This document shows positions 27,511 through 36,155 of a stretch of 64,000 nucleotides of DNA, piece after piece. The stretch is from positions 1-64,000 of the forward strand of contig NZ_JAEQMU010000005.1 in NCBI RefSeq assembly GCF_017908035.1, in the 5' to 3' direction. Positions within the stretch are counted from its first letter, which is position 1, and each line of letters starts with the position of its first letter. The position numbers and the translations under genes are program-made. This DNA comes from Sphingobacterium tabacisoli. GTDB taxonomy: Bacteria; Bacteroidota; Bacteroidia; Sphingobacteriales; Sphingobacteriaceae. Under the pieces are notes generated by a model. The model had not been told where the DNA came from. It did no database searches and was given only the letters and a program-made list of their open reading frames with translations.

Positions 27511-28029
27511 ATGGATATTCAAGAGAACATAGTCAATAAAGTTGCACAAAGTGGTCTTATCACTATTGATCTGGCAGAATATGCGCCTATACAGAGCGAT
27601 ATCCTAACTTACGATATCAAGGATAACCTGTTTCATGGCCTGATTCTCAAAGAGAAAGATTTCAGAGACTTTGTCAAACAACATGACTGGTCTCAATATC
27701 AAGGCAAACATATCGCTATTACTTGTTCTACAGATGCGATTGTGCCGACTTGGGCCTACATGATCTTGGCCAACAAGCTTACCCCTTTTGCCAAAAGCAT
27801 ACATTTTGGTACCGAAGACGAAGTCGTGCGTGACTTATTCTCTGAAGCTATCCAAGCTATAGATTACTCGGTTTATAATGACCAGCGTATCGTAGTAAAA
27901 GGATGTGGTGATATCTTTATTCCAGAGAGTGCATTTGTATCCTTCACCCATAAGCTCAGCTTGGTAGCCAAAAGTATCATGTACGGCGAACCTTGCTCTA
28001 CGGTCCCTGTGTTTAAGCGAAAAAATTAA
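27511..28029 (+). CDS. DUF2480-family protein
   Basis: 172 residues, Bacteroidota DUF2480 family, function unknown. Visible: two conserved halves with DWSQYQGKHIAITCSTDAIVPTWAY and VVKGCGDIFIPESAF, suggesting a duplicated fold. Two cysteines (CS, CG) may bind metal. The ATG lies about 14 bp after the T-run of the preceding terminator, which leaves no room for a separate promoter. Confidence 0.82.
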   Translation: MDIQENIVNKVAQSGLITIDLAEYAPIQSDILTYDIKDNLFHGLILKEKDFRDFVKQHDWSQYQGKHIAITCSTDAIVPTWAYMILANKLTPFAKSIHFGTEDEVVRDLFSEAIQAIDYSVYNDQRIVVKGCGDIFIPESAFVSFTHKLSLVAKSIMYGEPCSTVPVFKRKN

Positions 28030-28142
28030 ACCATTAGGGATCTTGAAGCGTCTTAGGTATATTAATGAGGATATTCTATTCTGATCGATCTAAGAAGACA
28101 ATCAGAACAAATTATGCCCGTTAAAGAACAACTTGAACATAT

Positions 28143-28934
28143 ATGAAAAGAGCCTACTGTACATTACTTGCTTTATTTGTTAGCTTCACATGGAGCTTTG
28201 CCCAATCCCTTCCCTATCTAAAAGAACCGACCTTTAAAGAAGGTGAAAAACTCTCTTATAAGCTAAGATACGGTATTATATCTGCTGCCAATGGTGTGCT
28301 ATCAGTCAACAAGTCCCAGCTTCAATTCAGCAATAAGAATACCTACCACCTGAATGCATTCGGACAGACATCTTCAGGCTTTTCAATCTTCTATACCGTC
28401 AAAAACAAGTATGACTCCTATATAGATGGAAATACTTACCAGCCCTATCTGTACACCGAAGACATTCATGAAAACAGCTACACCCGAAAGGAATATGCGA
28501 CATTCGATCATCGGAACTCTACAGTAAAAGGAGCAAAAGGAACCTTTAAAGGAAAGACTCCACAAATCTTTGACTTATTATCTGCCTATTACTTTTCCCG
28601 GAATCTCGACCTGGCCTCTTTGAAAAGTGGGGACACCTTTAAGATCACCTACTTCTTGAACGACGAAATTGCCGAATTGAAAGTAGCATATGTTGGTACC
28701 GAACAAATAAAAACGAGTCTTGGAACACTGGACTGTATTAAATTAAGTCCTGAAATCAAACCTGGACGTATCTTTAAAAAGGATAGTAAATTGTATCTTT
28801 GGGTCACTAATGATGGTAATCGTATCCCCGTAAAAGCGCAGGTTGAAATCTTAATAGGTTCTGTCACGATGGAACTAACAAAGGCTGAGGGGTTAAAGTA
28901 CGAATTGGGAAAAAAAGTGAGCTATTCAAAATAA
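28143..28934 (+). CDS. DUF3108-family exported protein
   Basis: 263 residues with a signal peptide (1-20). Motifs typical of DUF3108: FKEGEKLSYKLRYGIISAANG near the N-terminus, TVKNKYDSYID, YSDLEDIHENSY-like strands and GTLDCIKLSPEIKPGRIFKK. Likely periplasmic, beta-rich. Unknown function; may handle polysaccharide. Eight bases before the DUF3109 gene. Confidence 0.8.
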   Translation: MKRAYCTLLALFVSFTWSFAQSLPYLKEPTFKEGEKLSYKLRYGIISAANGVLSVNKSQLQFSNKNTYHLNAFGQTSSGFSIFYTVKNKYDSYIDGNTYQPYLYTEDIHENSYTRKEYATFDHRNSTVKGAKGTFKGKTPQIFDLLSAYYFSRNLDLASLKSGDTFKITYFLNDEIAELKVAYVGTEQIKTSLGTLDCIKLSPEIKPGRIFKKDSKLYLWVTNDGNRIPVKAQVEILIGSVTMELTKAEGLKYELGKKVSYSK

Positions 28935-28942
28935 GTAAAATC

Positions 28943-29506
28943 ATGATTGAGGTTGATAATGTACTGGTCCATGAGGACTTAATAAGCAATGATTTTGTTT
29001 GTAACCTATCAAAATGTAAAGGTATCTGCTGTGTAGAGGGCGATGCGGGTGCACCACTACGAGAATCTGAAAAAGCAGTTTTACAAGAGATCTACCCAAA
29101 AATAAAGCCCTACATGACTGAAAAGGGCATTCAGGCGGTGGAGGAACAAGGAACTCATGTAATCGATAGTGATGGAGATCTAACGACTCCCTGTGTCGAC
29201 GGTAACAAAGAATGTGCCTATGTCACTTGGGAAAACGGCATTACAAAATGTGCAATAGAAAAAGCCTATGAACTAGGCGAAGTAGATTGGAAGAAACCAA
29301 TTTCTTGCCATTTATACCCTATACGGACCACACACTACCCGCAGTTTGACGTCTTACATTATGATAGATGGCATATCTGCAAAGATGCTTGCAGCTTTGG
29401 TAAAGAACTTCAGGTCCCTGTATACAAATTCTTAAAAGACCCGCTCATCCGCGAATATGGAATAGAATGGTATACTAAATTAGAAGAATCGGTAGAATCT
29501 ATCTAA
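28943..29506 (+). CDS. DUF3109-family cysteine-rich protein
   Basis: 187 residues, DUF3109 family, with many cysteines in a conserved pattern (CNLSKCKGICC, CVDGNKECAY, TKCAIEKA, SCHLYPIR, HICKDACSFG), suggesting metal binding or an Fe-S site. Cytoplasmic (no signal). Function unknown. Close coupling with DUF3108 suggests one operon. Confidence 0.8.
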   Translation: MIEVDNVLVHEDLISNDFVCNLSKCKGICCVEGDAGAPLRESEKAVLQEIYPKIKPYMTEKGIQAVEEQGTHVIDSDGDLTTPCVDGNKECAYVTWENGITKCAIEKAYELGEVDWKKPISCHLYPIRTTHYPQFDVLHYDRWHICKDACSFGKELQVPVYKFLKDPLIREYGIEWYTKLEESVESI

Positions 29507-29565
29507 TGGAATTTTGTTATCTTTATTGCGTATAAATAGACGCTAATTGGTATTTACCATCATTC

Positions 29566-30537
29566 ATGCTTAGTTTAAAGGAGATACAACGCCCCATTGC
29601 AACAGAGCTTTCGACATTCGAAACGAAGTTTAAGCAGTCCATGCAAAGCTCTGTTCCACTTTTAGATATTATAACCCAATACCTATACAAACAGAAAGGC
29701 AAACAAATGCGTCCTATGTTTGTATTTTTCGCCGCTGGCTTATGTGGAGAAATAACCGAGTCTACCTACCGTGGAGCCTCGCTTGTCGAACTGCTGCATA
29801 CGGCCTCGCTTGTACACGATGATGTAGTGGATAATGCGAACGAAAGACGGGGCTTTTTTTCGATTAATGCCTTATGGAAAAACAAAGTCGCTGTACTTGT
29901 TGGAGATTTCCTGCTTTCCAAAGGTCTTCTGCTTTCTGTCAACAGCAATGAACATAATCTACTAAAGATAGTCTCTGAGGCTGTGGAGCAGATGAGTGAA
30001 GGCGAACTGCTACAGATAGAAAAAGCTCGTAAACTAGACATAAAAGAAGATATCTATTACGAGATCATCCGCAAAAAAACGGCGTCTCTGATTGCCTCCT
30101 GCTGTGCTTCGGGAGCATCTTCCGCCAAAGCAGATACCGAAACCATAGAACTTATGCGATTATTCGGAGAAAAAGTCGGATTGGCTTTTCAGATTAAAGA
30201 CGATTTATTTGACTTTGGACTAGATGATGTCGGCAAACCTGTAGGTAATGACATCAAAGAAAAGAAGATGACCCTACCCTTAATCTATGCGCTGTCAAAT
30301 ACCTCAACCTCAGAAAAACGTCGAATCATTAATTTGGTTAAGAATCACAACGAAAATAATGAGAAGGTAGAAGAGGTGATACAATTTGTACGCAGCAGCG
30401 GTGGTCTGGAGTATGCTACAGAAAGAATGATGCAGTTCCAACAGGAAGCATTCGATATTTTGGCAAAGTTCCCTGACAACGTTTACAAAGAAGGCCTTAA
30501 GCAACTAGTAACATTTACCACAGAAAGAAAGAAATAA
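29566..30537 (+). CDS. Trans-polyprenyl diphosphate synthase
   Basis: 323 residues. Both aspartate-rich motifs are present: DDVVD (85-89, in LVHDDVVDNANERRG) and QIKDDLFDF near residue 212. It chain-elongates isoprenyl diphosphates with isopentenyl diphosphate, probably for the menaquinone tail, as expected in Bacteroidota; chain length cannot be told. Its stop is followed after one base by the TerC ATG. Confidence 0.93.
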   Translation: MLSLKEIQRPIATELSTFETKFKQSMQSSVPLLDIITQYLYKQKGKQMRPMFVFFAAGLCGEITESTYRGASLVELLHTASLVHDDVVDNANERRGFFSINALWKNKVAVLVGDFLLSKGLLLSVNSNEHNLLKIVSEAVEQMSEGELLQIEKARKLDIKEDIYYEIIRKKTASLIASCCASGASSAKADTETIELMRLFGEKVGLAFQIKDDLFDFGLDDVGKPVGNDIKEKKMTLPLIYALSNTSTSEKRRIINLVKNHNENNEKVEEVIQFVRSSGGLEYATERMMQFQQEAFDILAKFPDNVYKEGLKQLVTFTTERKK

Positions 30538-30538
30538 T

Positions 30539-31591
30539 ATGAGTCACGAGATAATGTTTTTTGGAGGATTTATCGTCTTTATCATCCTCATGCTGGCAAT
30601 AGACCTCGGTCTATTTAGTAAAAGCGATAAACCAATAAGTCTAAAAGCGGCAGCTATTATGTCCTTAATATGGATATTATTTGCTTTAGGCTTTGGTCTA
30701 GTCCTTTATTTCTGGGGTAACGAGCTACACAATGTGCATGATATCGCCCGTTTAAAAGAAATTGTTGCCAAGCATTACCACGATATAAAAATAGTGGAAA
30801 ATGACCTGGTAGCCAGCTTACACATTTACAACAAGAACCTGACTTTAGAATATCTCACGGGTTATGTCGTCGAATATGCCCTCTCGGTAGACAATATCTT
30901 TGTCATGGTATTACTTTTCTCCTCATTCGGCATACCTGAACGCTATTACCATAAGGTACTGGTATGGGGAATCCTAGGGGCAATTATCTTACGTTGTATC
31001 TTTATCTTCGTTGGAGCAGCCTTAATAGCTAAGTTCGGCTGGATACTTTACGTCTTTGGAGCCTTTTTAGTATATACTGGATTTATGATGTATATCAATA
31101 GAAATCAAGAAGAAGAAGTAGACCCACAGAACCATGCAATAGTCAAATTTGCCTCAAAATATTTTAAGGTAACATCAAAGATGGACCAAGGTAAATTCTT
31201 TCATATCGAAAACGGAGTTCGCTATATGACTCCACTTTTCCTAGTGCTCTTAGTCATTGAATTTACCGATTTAATTTTTGCGGTCGACTCTATCCCCGCC
31301 ATATTTTCAGTAACAAAAGACCCCTATATTGTGTTTTTCTCCAATATCTTTGCGGTATTAGGACTAAGATCAATGTTCTTCCTTTTGGTTAACATCATTC
31401 ACAAATTCCATTATCTGAAAGTTGGTTTAGCATTTCTATTGATTTTTATCGGAGCAAAAATGTTATTGCATGACTGGCTTAAAGAATGGGGCTTTACTAC
31501 ATCCCACTCTTTGATTATTATTTTGAGCATATTAGCGATTAGTGTCGTGGCCTCGCTCATTTTTCCTAAAAAAGAAAATTACGACCGTTAG
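30539..31591 (+). CDS. TerC/Alx-family integral membrane protein
   Basis: 350 residues with about nine transmembrane helices. Signature motifs: EYALSVDNIFVMVLLF and FTDLIFAVDSIPAIFSV with acidic residues in the membrane. The family is linked to manganese export or metal homeostasis and redox; the substrate is not determined here. Starts one base after the polyprenyl synthase stop and is followed by a strong terminator. Confidence 0.9.
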   Translation: MSHEIMFFGGFIVFIILMLAIDLGLFSKSDKPISLKAAAIMSLIWILFALGFGLVLYFWGNELHNVHDIARLKEIVAKHYHDIKIVENDLVASLHIYNKNLTLEYLTGYVVEYALSVDNIFVMVLLFSSFGIPERYYHKVLVWGILGAIILRCIFIFVGAALIAKFGWILYVFGAFLVYTGFMMYINRNQEEEVDPQNHAIVKFASKYFKVTSKMDQGKFFHIENGVRYMTPLFLVLLVIEFTDLIFAVDSIPAIFSVTKDPYIVFFSNIFAVLGLRSMFFLLVNIIHKFHYLKVGLAFLLIFIGAKMLLHDWLKEWGFTTSHSLIIILSILAISVVASLIFPKKENYDR

Positions 31592-31608
31592 CTTTAAAAG
31601 CAATAATA

Positions 31609-31644
31609 AAAAGCAGCGCCTGATCTTTCGAGCGCTGCTTTTTT
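31609..31644 (+). terminator. Terminator after the TerC-family gene
   Basis: AAAAGCAGCGC (31609-31619) pairs with GCGCTGCTTTT (31632-31642), 12-base loop, T-run follows. Confidence 0.9.
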
Positions 31645-31699
31645 ATATCCTAGTCCTAAATCAAGTCACGAACTTAAAGACTCACTAGGAGCTCTCCAA

Positions 31700-31783
31700 T
31701 AGCCAACTAGCGAAGAGCTGTAGCTAAATAGCATTCCACCATAGCCAACCAGCAAGGTACCGTAGCCAACTAGCGAAGCGCTG
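31700..31783. repeat. 21-bp tandem repeat array between two terminators
   Basis: Four units start at 31700, 31721, 31742 and 31763, exactly 21 bp apart; the best pair share TAGCCAAC followed by TAGCGAAG-like sequence. Same period as the sub-units of the 7238-7580 array, with weak sequence similarity. It sits between convergent genes. No spacers, so not CRISPR. Confidence 0.7.
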
Positions 31784-31856
31784 TCTTTACAACCTCTCTT
31801 TTTAGTACAATAAGATAGCATCATTTCACCAACATACAGGTAGGACTATTCGGCAG

Positions 31857-31895
31857 AAAAAGAAAGGGTCGCCAATAATCACGTATTGACGACCC
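31857..31895 (-). terminator. Terminator of the 31921-32850 gene
   Basis: On the plus strand, GGGTCG (31866-31871) and CAATA with TATTG and CGACCC (31890-31895), one mismatch. On the minus strand the hairpin is followed by TTTCTTTTTC, so it terminates the leftward gene. Confidence 0.8.
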
Positions 31896-31920
31896 CTAGA
31901 TCCTATATATTGTTAATAAA

Positions 31921-32850
31921 CTACTTCAAGACTACACTTGACCTTCCCATGATCGCATCATCTGCATACAGGAGCACTGTATAGGCCCCTTTCTTGAAGC
32001 GATTACCATCTCTCCATAGCAATTGATATTCTTCGCCTCTATTTGTAAAATTGATATTTTCTTTGAACGTAAATTGCAGCTTATCCCCATGAACATAAAA
32101 TACATCTCCTGCTTTAGCTATAAGATTACCTTGCGGATCAATTATCCGAACAAAGACCTCCTTACTTCCCTCCTTGGCTAACGGGTTATCAGCGATAGAA
32201 AATTTTATCTGTAGATCATCAACACGCTTAGCTTTAGTTTCTATTTCAAAATCCCCTTTTCGGGTTTTCTCAACTCCGTTGACCAAGATACTTGACACTT
32301 TAACAGAAGATGCAATGCTAACTTTTTCGTTCAACCGCTCGTTCCGCTCTTTCAGATTTTCAACTTGATCACTTTTTTCTTTTACAGTCGAACTCAATTC
32401 CTTATTTCTCTTTAAAAGGATATCATTTTGAAGTTTCAACTCCCCAGCTTCATCCTTTAGTGAAGAGACATTTTTCTTTAGTTTCTGTATCTGATCTTTA
32501 GCTGCTTGTATCTGCGTATCGGAGATATTCGAACTCTCCAGCTCAGAACGCAAATCATCAATTATTTTGCGCGCAAACTGCTCTTCCTGAATCAGGTTCT
32601 CCGGTAAACCTTCAATATTTTGATTCTTGATATTGTCTAGCTCAGCTTCTATACGGTCAATCTCAATTTGTAGATTCTCTTTCTGTAATGCTACTGTATA
32701 AAGTTTCTCTCCGGATGACTTAAATTTGACGTAAAAATAGATATTAGTTGCTAGGAGCGAAGCTATAGCAATCATAAAAAAATAAATCTTCGAGTTATCC
32801 TTCTTGTTATTCGGAACCTCACTCTCGACAGATGTATTGCTTAACTCCAT
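31921..32850 (-). CDS. Membrane-anchored coiled-coil protein
   Basis: 309 residues, family not recognised. One transmembrane segment at about 22-42, a long coiled coil (about 55-185, many E/K/L heptads), then a C-terminal beta-rich domain (RIDPQGNLIAKAGDVFYVHGD and QLLWRDGNRFKKGAYTV), which may bind partners in the periplasm. Resembles Bacteroidota conserved envelope proteins. Separated from gmd by about 90 bp. Confidence 0.7.
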   Translation of the reverse strand: MELSNTSVESEVPNNKKDNSKIYFFMIAIASLLATNIYFYVKFKSSGEKLYTVALQKENLQIEIDRIEAELDNIKNQNIEGLPENLIQEEQFARKIIDDLRSELESSNISDTQIQAAKDQIQKLKKNVSSLKDEAGELKLQNDILLKRNKELSSTVKEKSDQVENLKERNERLNEKVSIASSVKVSSILVNGVEKTRKGDFEIETKAKRVDDLQIKFSIADNPLAKEGSKEVFVRIIDPQGNLIAKAGDVFYVHGDKLQFTFKENINFTNRGEEYQLLWRDGNRFKKGAYTVLLYADDAIMGRSSVVLK

Positions 32851-32941
32851 AGCAGACCTTCAATTAATATCAAATTCACGTTTAAACTCCTATTTCCCAT
32901 AACTGAAGAGTACTCAACAAAAACTATTCCAAAAAACAAGA

Positions 32942-34096
32942 CTACTCAAAATAGTTAAGTGTCTCAAAACCACCGTCTTTCAAATACTGCTCCTTACGCA
33001 TCAAATGAAGATCCGATTGCACCATCTCCGACACCAACATCTGTAGATCATACTTTGGCTTCCAATTAAGCTGTGTCTGCGCTTTTGTAGGATCACCAAT
33101 CAATAGATCAACTTCGGTAGGTCTATAGTAACGAGAATCAACCTTCACGACAGTCTGACCCAATTTTATACCTTCAGGATCAATTCCCAATTCTTTCAGT
33201 CGTTCGTCATCACGATCTATAACAACTCCTTTTTCTTGTTCATCTTTACCACTAAATTCAACTGTCACGCCAAGCTCAGCAAAACTTAAGCGTACAAAAT
33301 CCCGAACAGTAGTTGTAACTCCTGTCGCAATGACGAAGTCCTCTGCAGTATCTTGTTGCAAGATAAGCCACATTGCTTCGACATAATCCTTAGCATGTCC
33401 CCAATCCCGCTGTGCAGAAAGGTTGCCTAAAAAAAGTTTACTTTGTAGTCCTAGCGCAATCTTTGCTACCGCCCGTGTAATTTTACGCGTTACGAAGGTC
33501 TCTCCTCGCACCGGACTTTCGTGGTTAAACAAAATTCCATTACACGCATACATTTTATAAGCTTCACGATAGTTCACCGTAATCCAGTATCCATACATCT
33601 TGGCCACAGCATAAGGGCTACGCGGATAAAAAGGCGTAGTTTCACTTTGTGGAACCGCCTGCACCAACCCATACAGTTCAGAAGTAGAAGCTTGATATAT
33701 TCTTGTTTTCTCGATCAACCCCAAAAGACGGACTGCTTCTAAAATCCTTAGCGTGCCTATACCATCAGCATTAGCGGTATACTCTGGTGTGTCGAAACTA
33801 ACTTTAACATGGGATTGAGCCGCTAAATTATATATTTCGTCCGGTTGAGTTTCTTGGATAACCCGGATCAGATTTGTAGAATCTGTAAGATCTCCATAGT
33901 GTAGGACAAAGTTTCTATTATCCAAATGCGGATCCTGATATAGATGATCGATACGATCGGTATTAAAGAGCGAGCTCCGTCTCTTCAATCCATGCACCAA
34001 ATAGCCTTTTTTTAATAAAAACTCGGCCAAATAAGCTCCGTCTTGCCCTGTAACACCTGTAATAAGTGCGACCTTTTGAGTAGTAGATTCCTTCAT
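32942..34096 (-). CDS. gmd: GDP-mannose 4,6-dehydratase
   Basis: 384 residues. Converts GDP-mannose to GDP-4-keto-6-deoxymannose, the first step to GDP-fucose and related sugars. Extended SDR: NAD(P)-binding GVTGQDGAYLAEFLLKKGY near the N-terminus, catalytic STSELYG and YxxxK (SPYAVAKMYGYW), NHESPVRGETFVTRKI. The partner fcl/wcaG is not adjacent. Confidence 0.95.
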   Translation of the reverse strand: MKESTTQKVALITGVTGQDGAYLAEFLLKKGYLVHGLKRRSSLFNTDRIDHLYQDPHLDNRNFVLHYGDLTDSTNLIRVIQETQPDEIYNLAAQSHVKVSFDTPEYTANADGIGTLRILEAVRLLGLIEKTRIYQASTSELYGLVQAVPQSETTPFYPRSPYAVAKMYGYWITVNYREAYKMYACNGILFNHESPVRGETFVTRKITRAVAKIALGLQSKLFLGNLSAQRDWGHAKDYVEAMWLILQQDTAEDFVIATGVTTTVRDFVRLSFAELGVTVEFSGKDEQEKGVVIDRDDERLKELGIDPEGIKLGQTVVKVDSRYYRPTEVDLLIGDPTKAQTQLNWKPKYDLQMLVSEMVQSDLHLMRKEQYLKDGGFETLNYFE

Positions 34097-34110
34097 AATA
34101 CAAAATTAGC

Positions 34111-34118
34111 CAAACTTA
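34111..34118 (-). promoter_or_regulatory. Candidate promoter -7 element of gmd
   Basis: Minus-strand TAAGTTTG matches TAnnTTTG; a TTCG about 20 bp upstream is a poor -33. A second candidate, TAATTTTG, is at 34101-34108. ATG at 34096 is close to either. Confidence 0.35.
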
Positions 34119-34216
34119 GAAAAAATGCAGGGGATTCACGAATACCTATTAAAAAAAAAAGCTATTTACATTGCTCTATTATACGGAATAAGGCGTGATT
34201 GTAGTATGGTATAACA

Positions 34217-34256
34217 ATAATATCTCTCTTACTTATTTTGGCAAGAGAGATATTAT
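34217..34256 (-). terminator. Hairpin downstream of tpx
   Basis: Perfect 14-bp stem ATAATATCTCTCTT (34217-34230) with its complement (34243-34256), 12-base loop. On the minus strand a T-rich stretch follows. Probable terminator for tpx; the flanks do not exclude bidirectional use. Confidence 0.7.
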
Positions 34257-34277
34257 CCACTATGTAAACCGAATTAC

Positions 34278-34775
34278 TTATAGAGAAGCGATAGCTGCTT
34301 CATAATCTGGTTCATTTGTCGTCTCTGCGACTTGTTCTGTATAAACAACCTTTCCAGACTCATCCAATACGACTACAGCACGGCTCAATAACCCCTGTAA
34401 CGGTCCATCTGAAAAACGAACACCGTACGCTTCTGAAAAAGCACTGTCTTTGTATTGCGACAAGGTCACTACATTTTCTATTCCTTCCGCCGCGCAGAAT
34501 CTTCCCTGTGCAAAAGGTAGATCCTTTGAAATGCACAATACAACCGTATTAGCCATCGACGATGCCTTTTCATTGAATGTACGCACAGACATCGCACAGG
34601 TACCTGTATCAATACTTGGAAAAATATTTAAAACAATCTTCTTACCTAAAAAATCTGACAAAGACTTCTGTGATAGATCAGCAGCAGTTAATGAAAAATT
34701 CGGAGCTTTTGTTCCGACGGCGGGCAAACTTCCTGCCGTGTTGACTGTTATACCTTTAAATAAAACTTGACTCAT
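34278..34775 (-). CDS. tpx: Thiol peroxidase
   Basis: 165 residues, atypical 2-Cys peroxiredoxin. Peroxidatic Cys60 in SIDTGTCAMSVRTFN and resolving Cys94 in GRFCAAEGI, 34 residues apart as in Tpx. It reduces peroxides with thioredoxin. ATG 34775 (MSQVLFKG) is chosen; an in-frame ATG at 34814 would add an unusual hydrophobic N-terminus. Monocistronic between terminator-like hairpins and the FadL promoter region. Confidence 0.93.
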   Translation of the reverse strand: MSQVLFKGITVNTAGSLPAVGTKAPNFSLTAADLSQKSLSDFLGKKIVLNIFPSIDTGTCAMSVRTFNEKASSMANTVVLCISKDLPFAQGRFCAAEGIENVVTLSQYKDSAFSEAYGVRFSDGPLQGLLSRAVVVLDESGKVVYTEQVAETTNEPDYEAAIASL

Positions 34776-34914
34776 GATAATAATATTTAATGCCATTAAG
34801 ATAGTAATTTTCAAGGACTACGCCTATTAAAAAATTATATAAAATTATTTTTATTGGAAAAAAAATACTATGTTAGCATTGTATTTTAAAGAAATACGTT
34901 AACCAAATAAGCTT

Positions 34915-36135
34915 ATGAAAAAACTACTATTATCGTTTCTATTAGCTAGCCCAGTTCTCTTATTTGCTCAAGGCTCACAAGTGAATACACAAGGTATAAA
35001 GGCCCTAGGTATGGCAGGCGCTGGTTCTGCATTATTCGTTGATGAATCCAGCATATTCTATAATCCGGGAGCGCTCGTCAAGATGGACCACAATGCTGTC
35101 TCTGCCGGAGCATCTGCTGTAATGTATAGATCTGCTTTTAAAGAAGTCAACTCGACACAGCAGTATGATACAAAGTTCCAGATTACACCTCCTTTTTCGG
35201 TATTCGCCACATTTGGCCCGAAAGGCACCTGGTGGAAAGCCGGACTTGGGGTATACACACCATTTGGCGGTGCAGTCGACTGGGGGCAAGATTGGCCAGG
35301 TAAGTATGAATTGAATCACCTGCAGATGCGTGCCATCTATATACAGCCCACATTAAGTTTTAAAATCACGGACAATTTTAGCGTGGGTGGAGGGTTTGTG
35401 TACAACCTCGGTTTCGTCGATCTATCGAGATCCCTGCCTACATTCGACGCCAATGGTAATCCTGGCCGGGCAGAGCTCTCAGGAATGGGTACTGGAACCG
35501 GTTACAACATCGGTGTCCATTACAACCTCGAAAATGAATTTGCAGTTTCACTAAGCTATCGTTCCAAAGTCGTCACCAAGCTAAAAGATGGCGATGCCAA
35601 ATTTACGGTACCTGACGCATTAGCGGCTTCATTTCCCACGACTACTTTTGACGCAGAATTGCCGTTACCCGCTTCTTTCAACATCGGTATCTCCTTCCCT
35701 GTTAGTGAACGTATAGATATTGCAGCAGATGGAACATTTATCGGTTACGACATCTACAAATCGTTGACGTTTGACTACAAAGACAATACAGCAACACTAG
35801 AAGACACCTATCAGCCAAAAAAATATCAAAATGCCTTCTCCGGAAAAGCTGGTATTAATTACAAAGCAACAGATAAGCTTGATCTAAGAACGGGTGTTGG
35901 CTATGTCTATAGTCCAGTCATGGCAGAATACGTATACGCGGAGACACCAGACAACAATCGTGTCATGGCGTCGCTAGGCTTTACCTACGATATCTCGGAT
36001 AGATTTGAATTGACTGGAGCCTACACCTTCCAACGTATTTTGGAACGCACAGTGACCAATGCTGTAACAGGTCTGAACGGGACATTCAAGACTAACATCC
36101 ATGCTCCTGGCATTTCCCTCACCTACAAATGGTAA
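34915..36135 (+). CDS. OmpP1/FadL-family outer-membrane transporter
   Basis: 406 residues with a signal peptide (1-19, LLFAQG). FadL features are visible: N-terminal hatch GSQVNTQGIKALGMAGAGSA, NPGALVKMD, beta strands with alternating hydrophobic residues, and the C-terminal aromatic TYKW. Transports hydrophobic compounds such as fatty acids across the outer membrane. Followed 20 bp later by an SGNH lipoprotein, a common pair in Bacteroidota. Confidence 0.92.
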   Translation: MKKLLLSFLLASPVLLFAQGSQVNTQGIKALGMAGAGSALFVDESSIFYNPGALVKMDHNAVSAGASAVMYRSAFKEVNSTQQYDTKFQITPPFSVFATFGPKGTWWKAGLGVYTPFGGAVDWGQDWPGKYELNHLQMRAIYIQPTLSFKITDNFSVGGGFVYNLGFVDLSRSLPTFDANGNPGRAELSGMGTGTGYNIGVHYNLENEFAVSLSYRSKVVTKLKDGDAKFTVPDALAASFPTTTFDAELPLPASFNIGISFPVSERIDIAADGTFIGYDIYKSLTFDYKDNTATLEDTYQPKKYQNAFSGKAGINYKATDKLDLRTGVGYVYSPVMAEYVYAETPDNNRVMASLGFTYDISDRFELTGAYTFQRILERTVTNAVTGLNGTFKTNIHAPGISLTYKW

Positions 36136-36155
36136 TAACTTAAAGGTATTGACAG

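Noticed and set aside
31700..31783. Possible CRISPR array
   Set aside because: Units are contiguous with no spacers and no cas genes are near.
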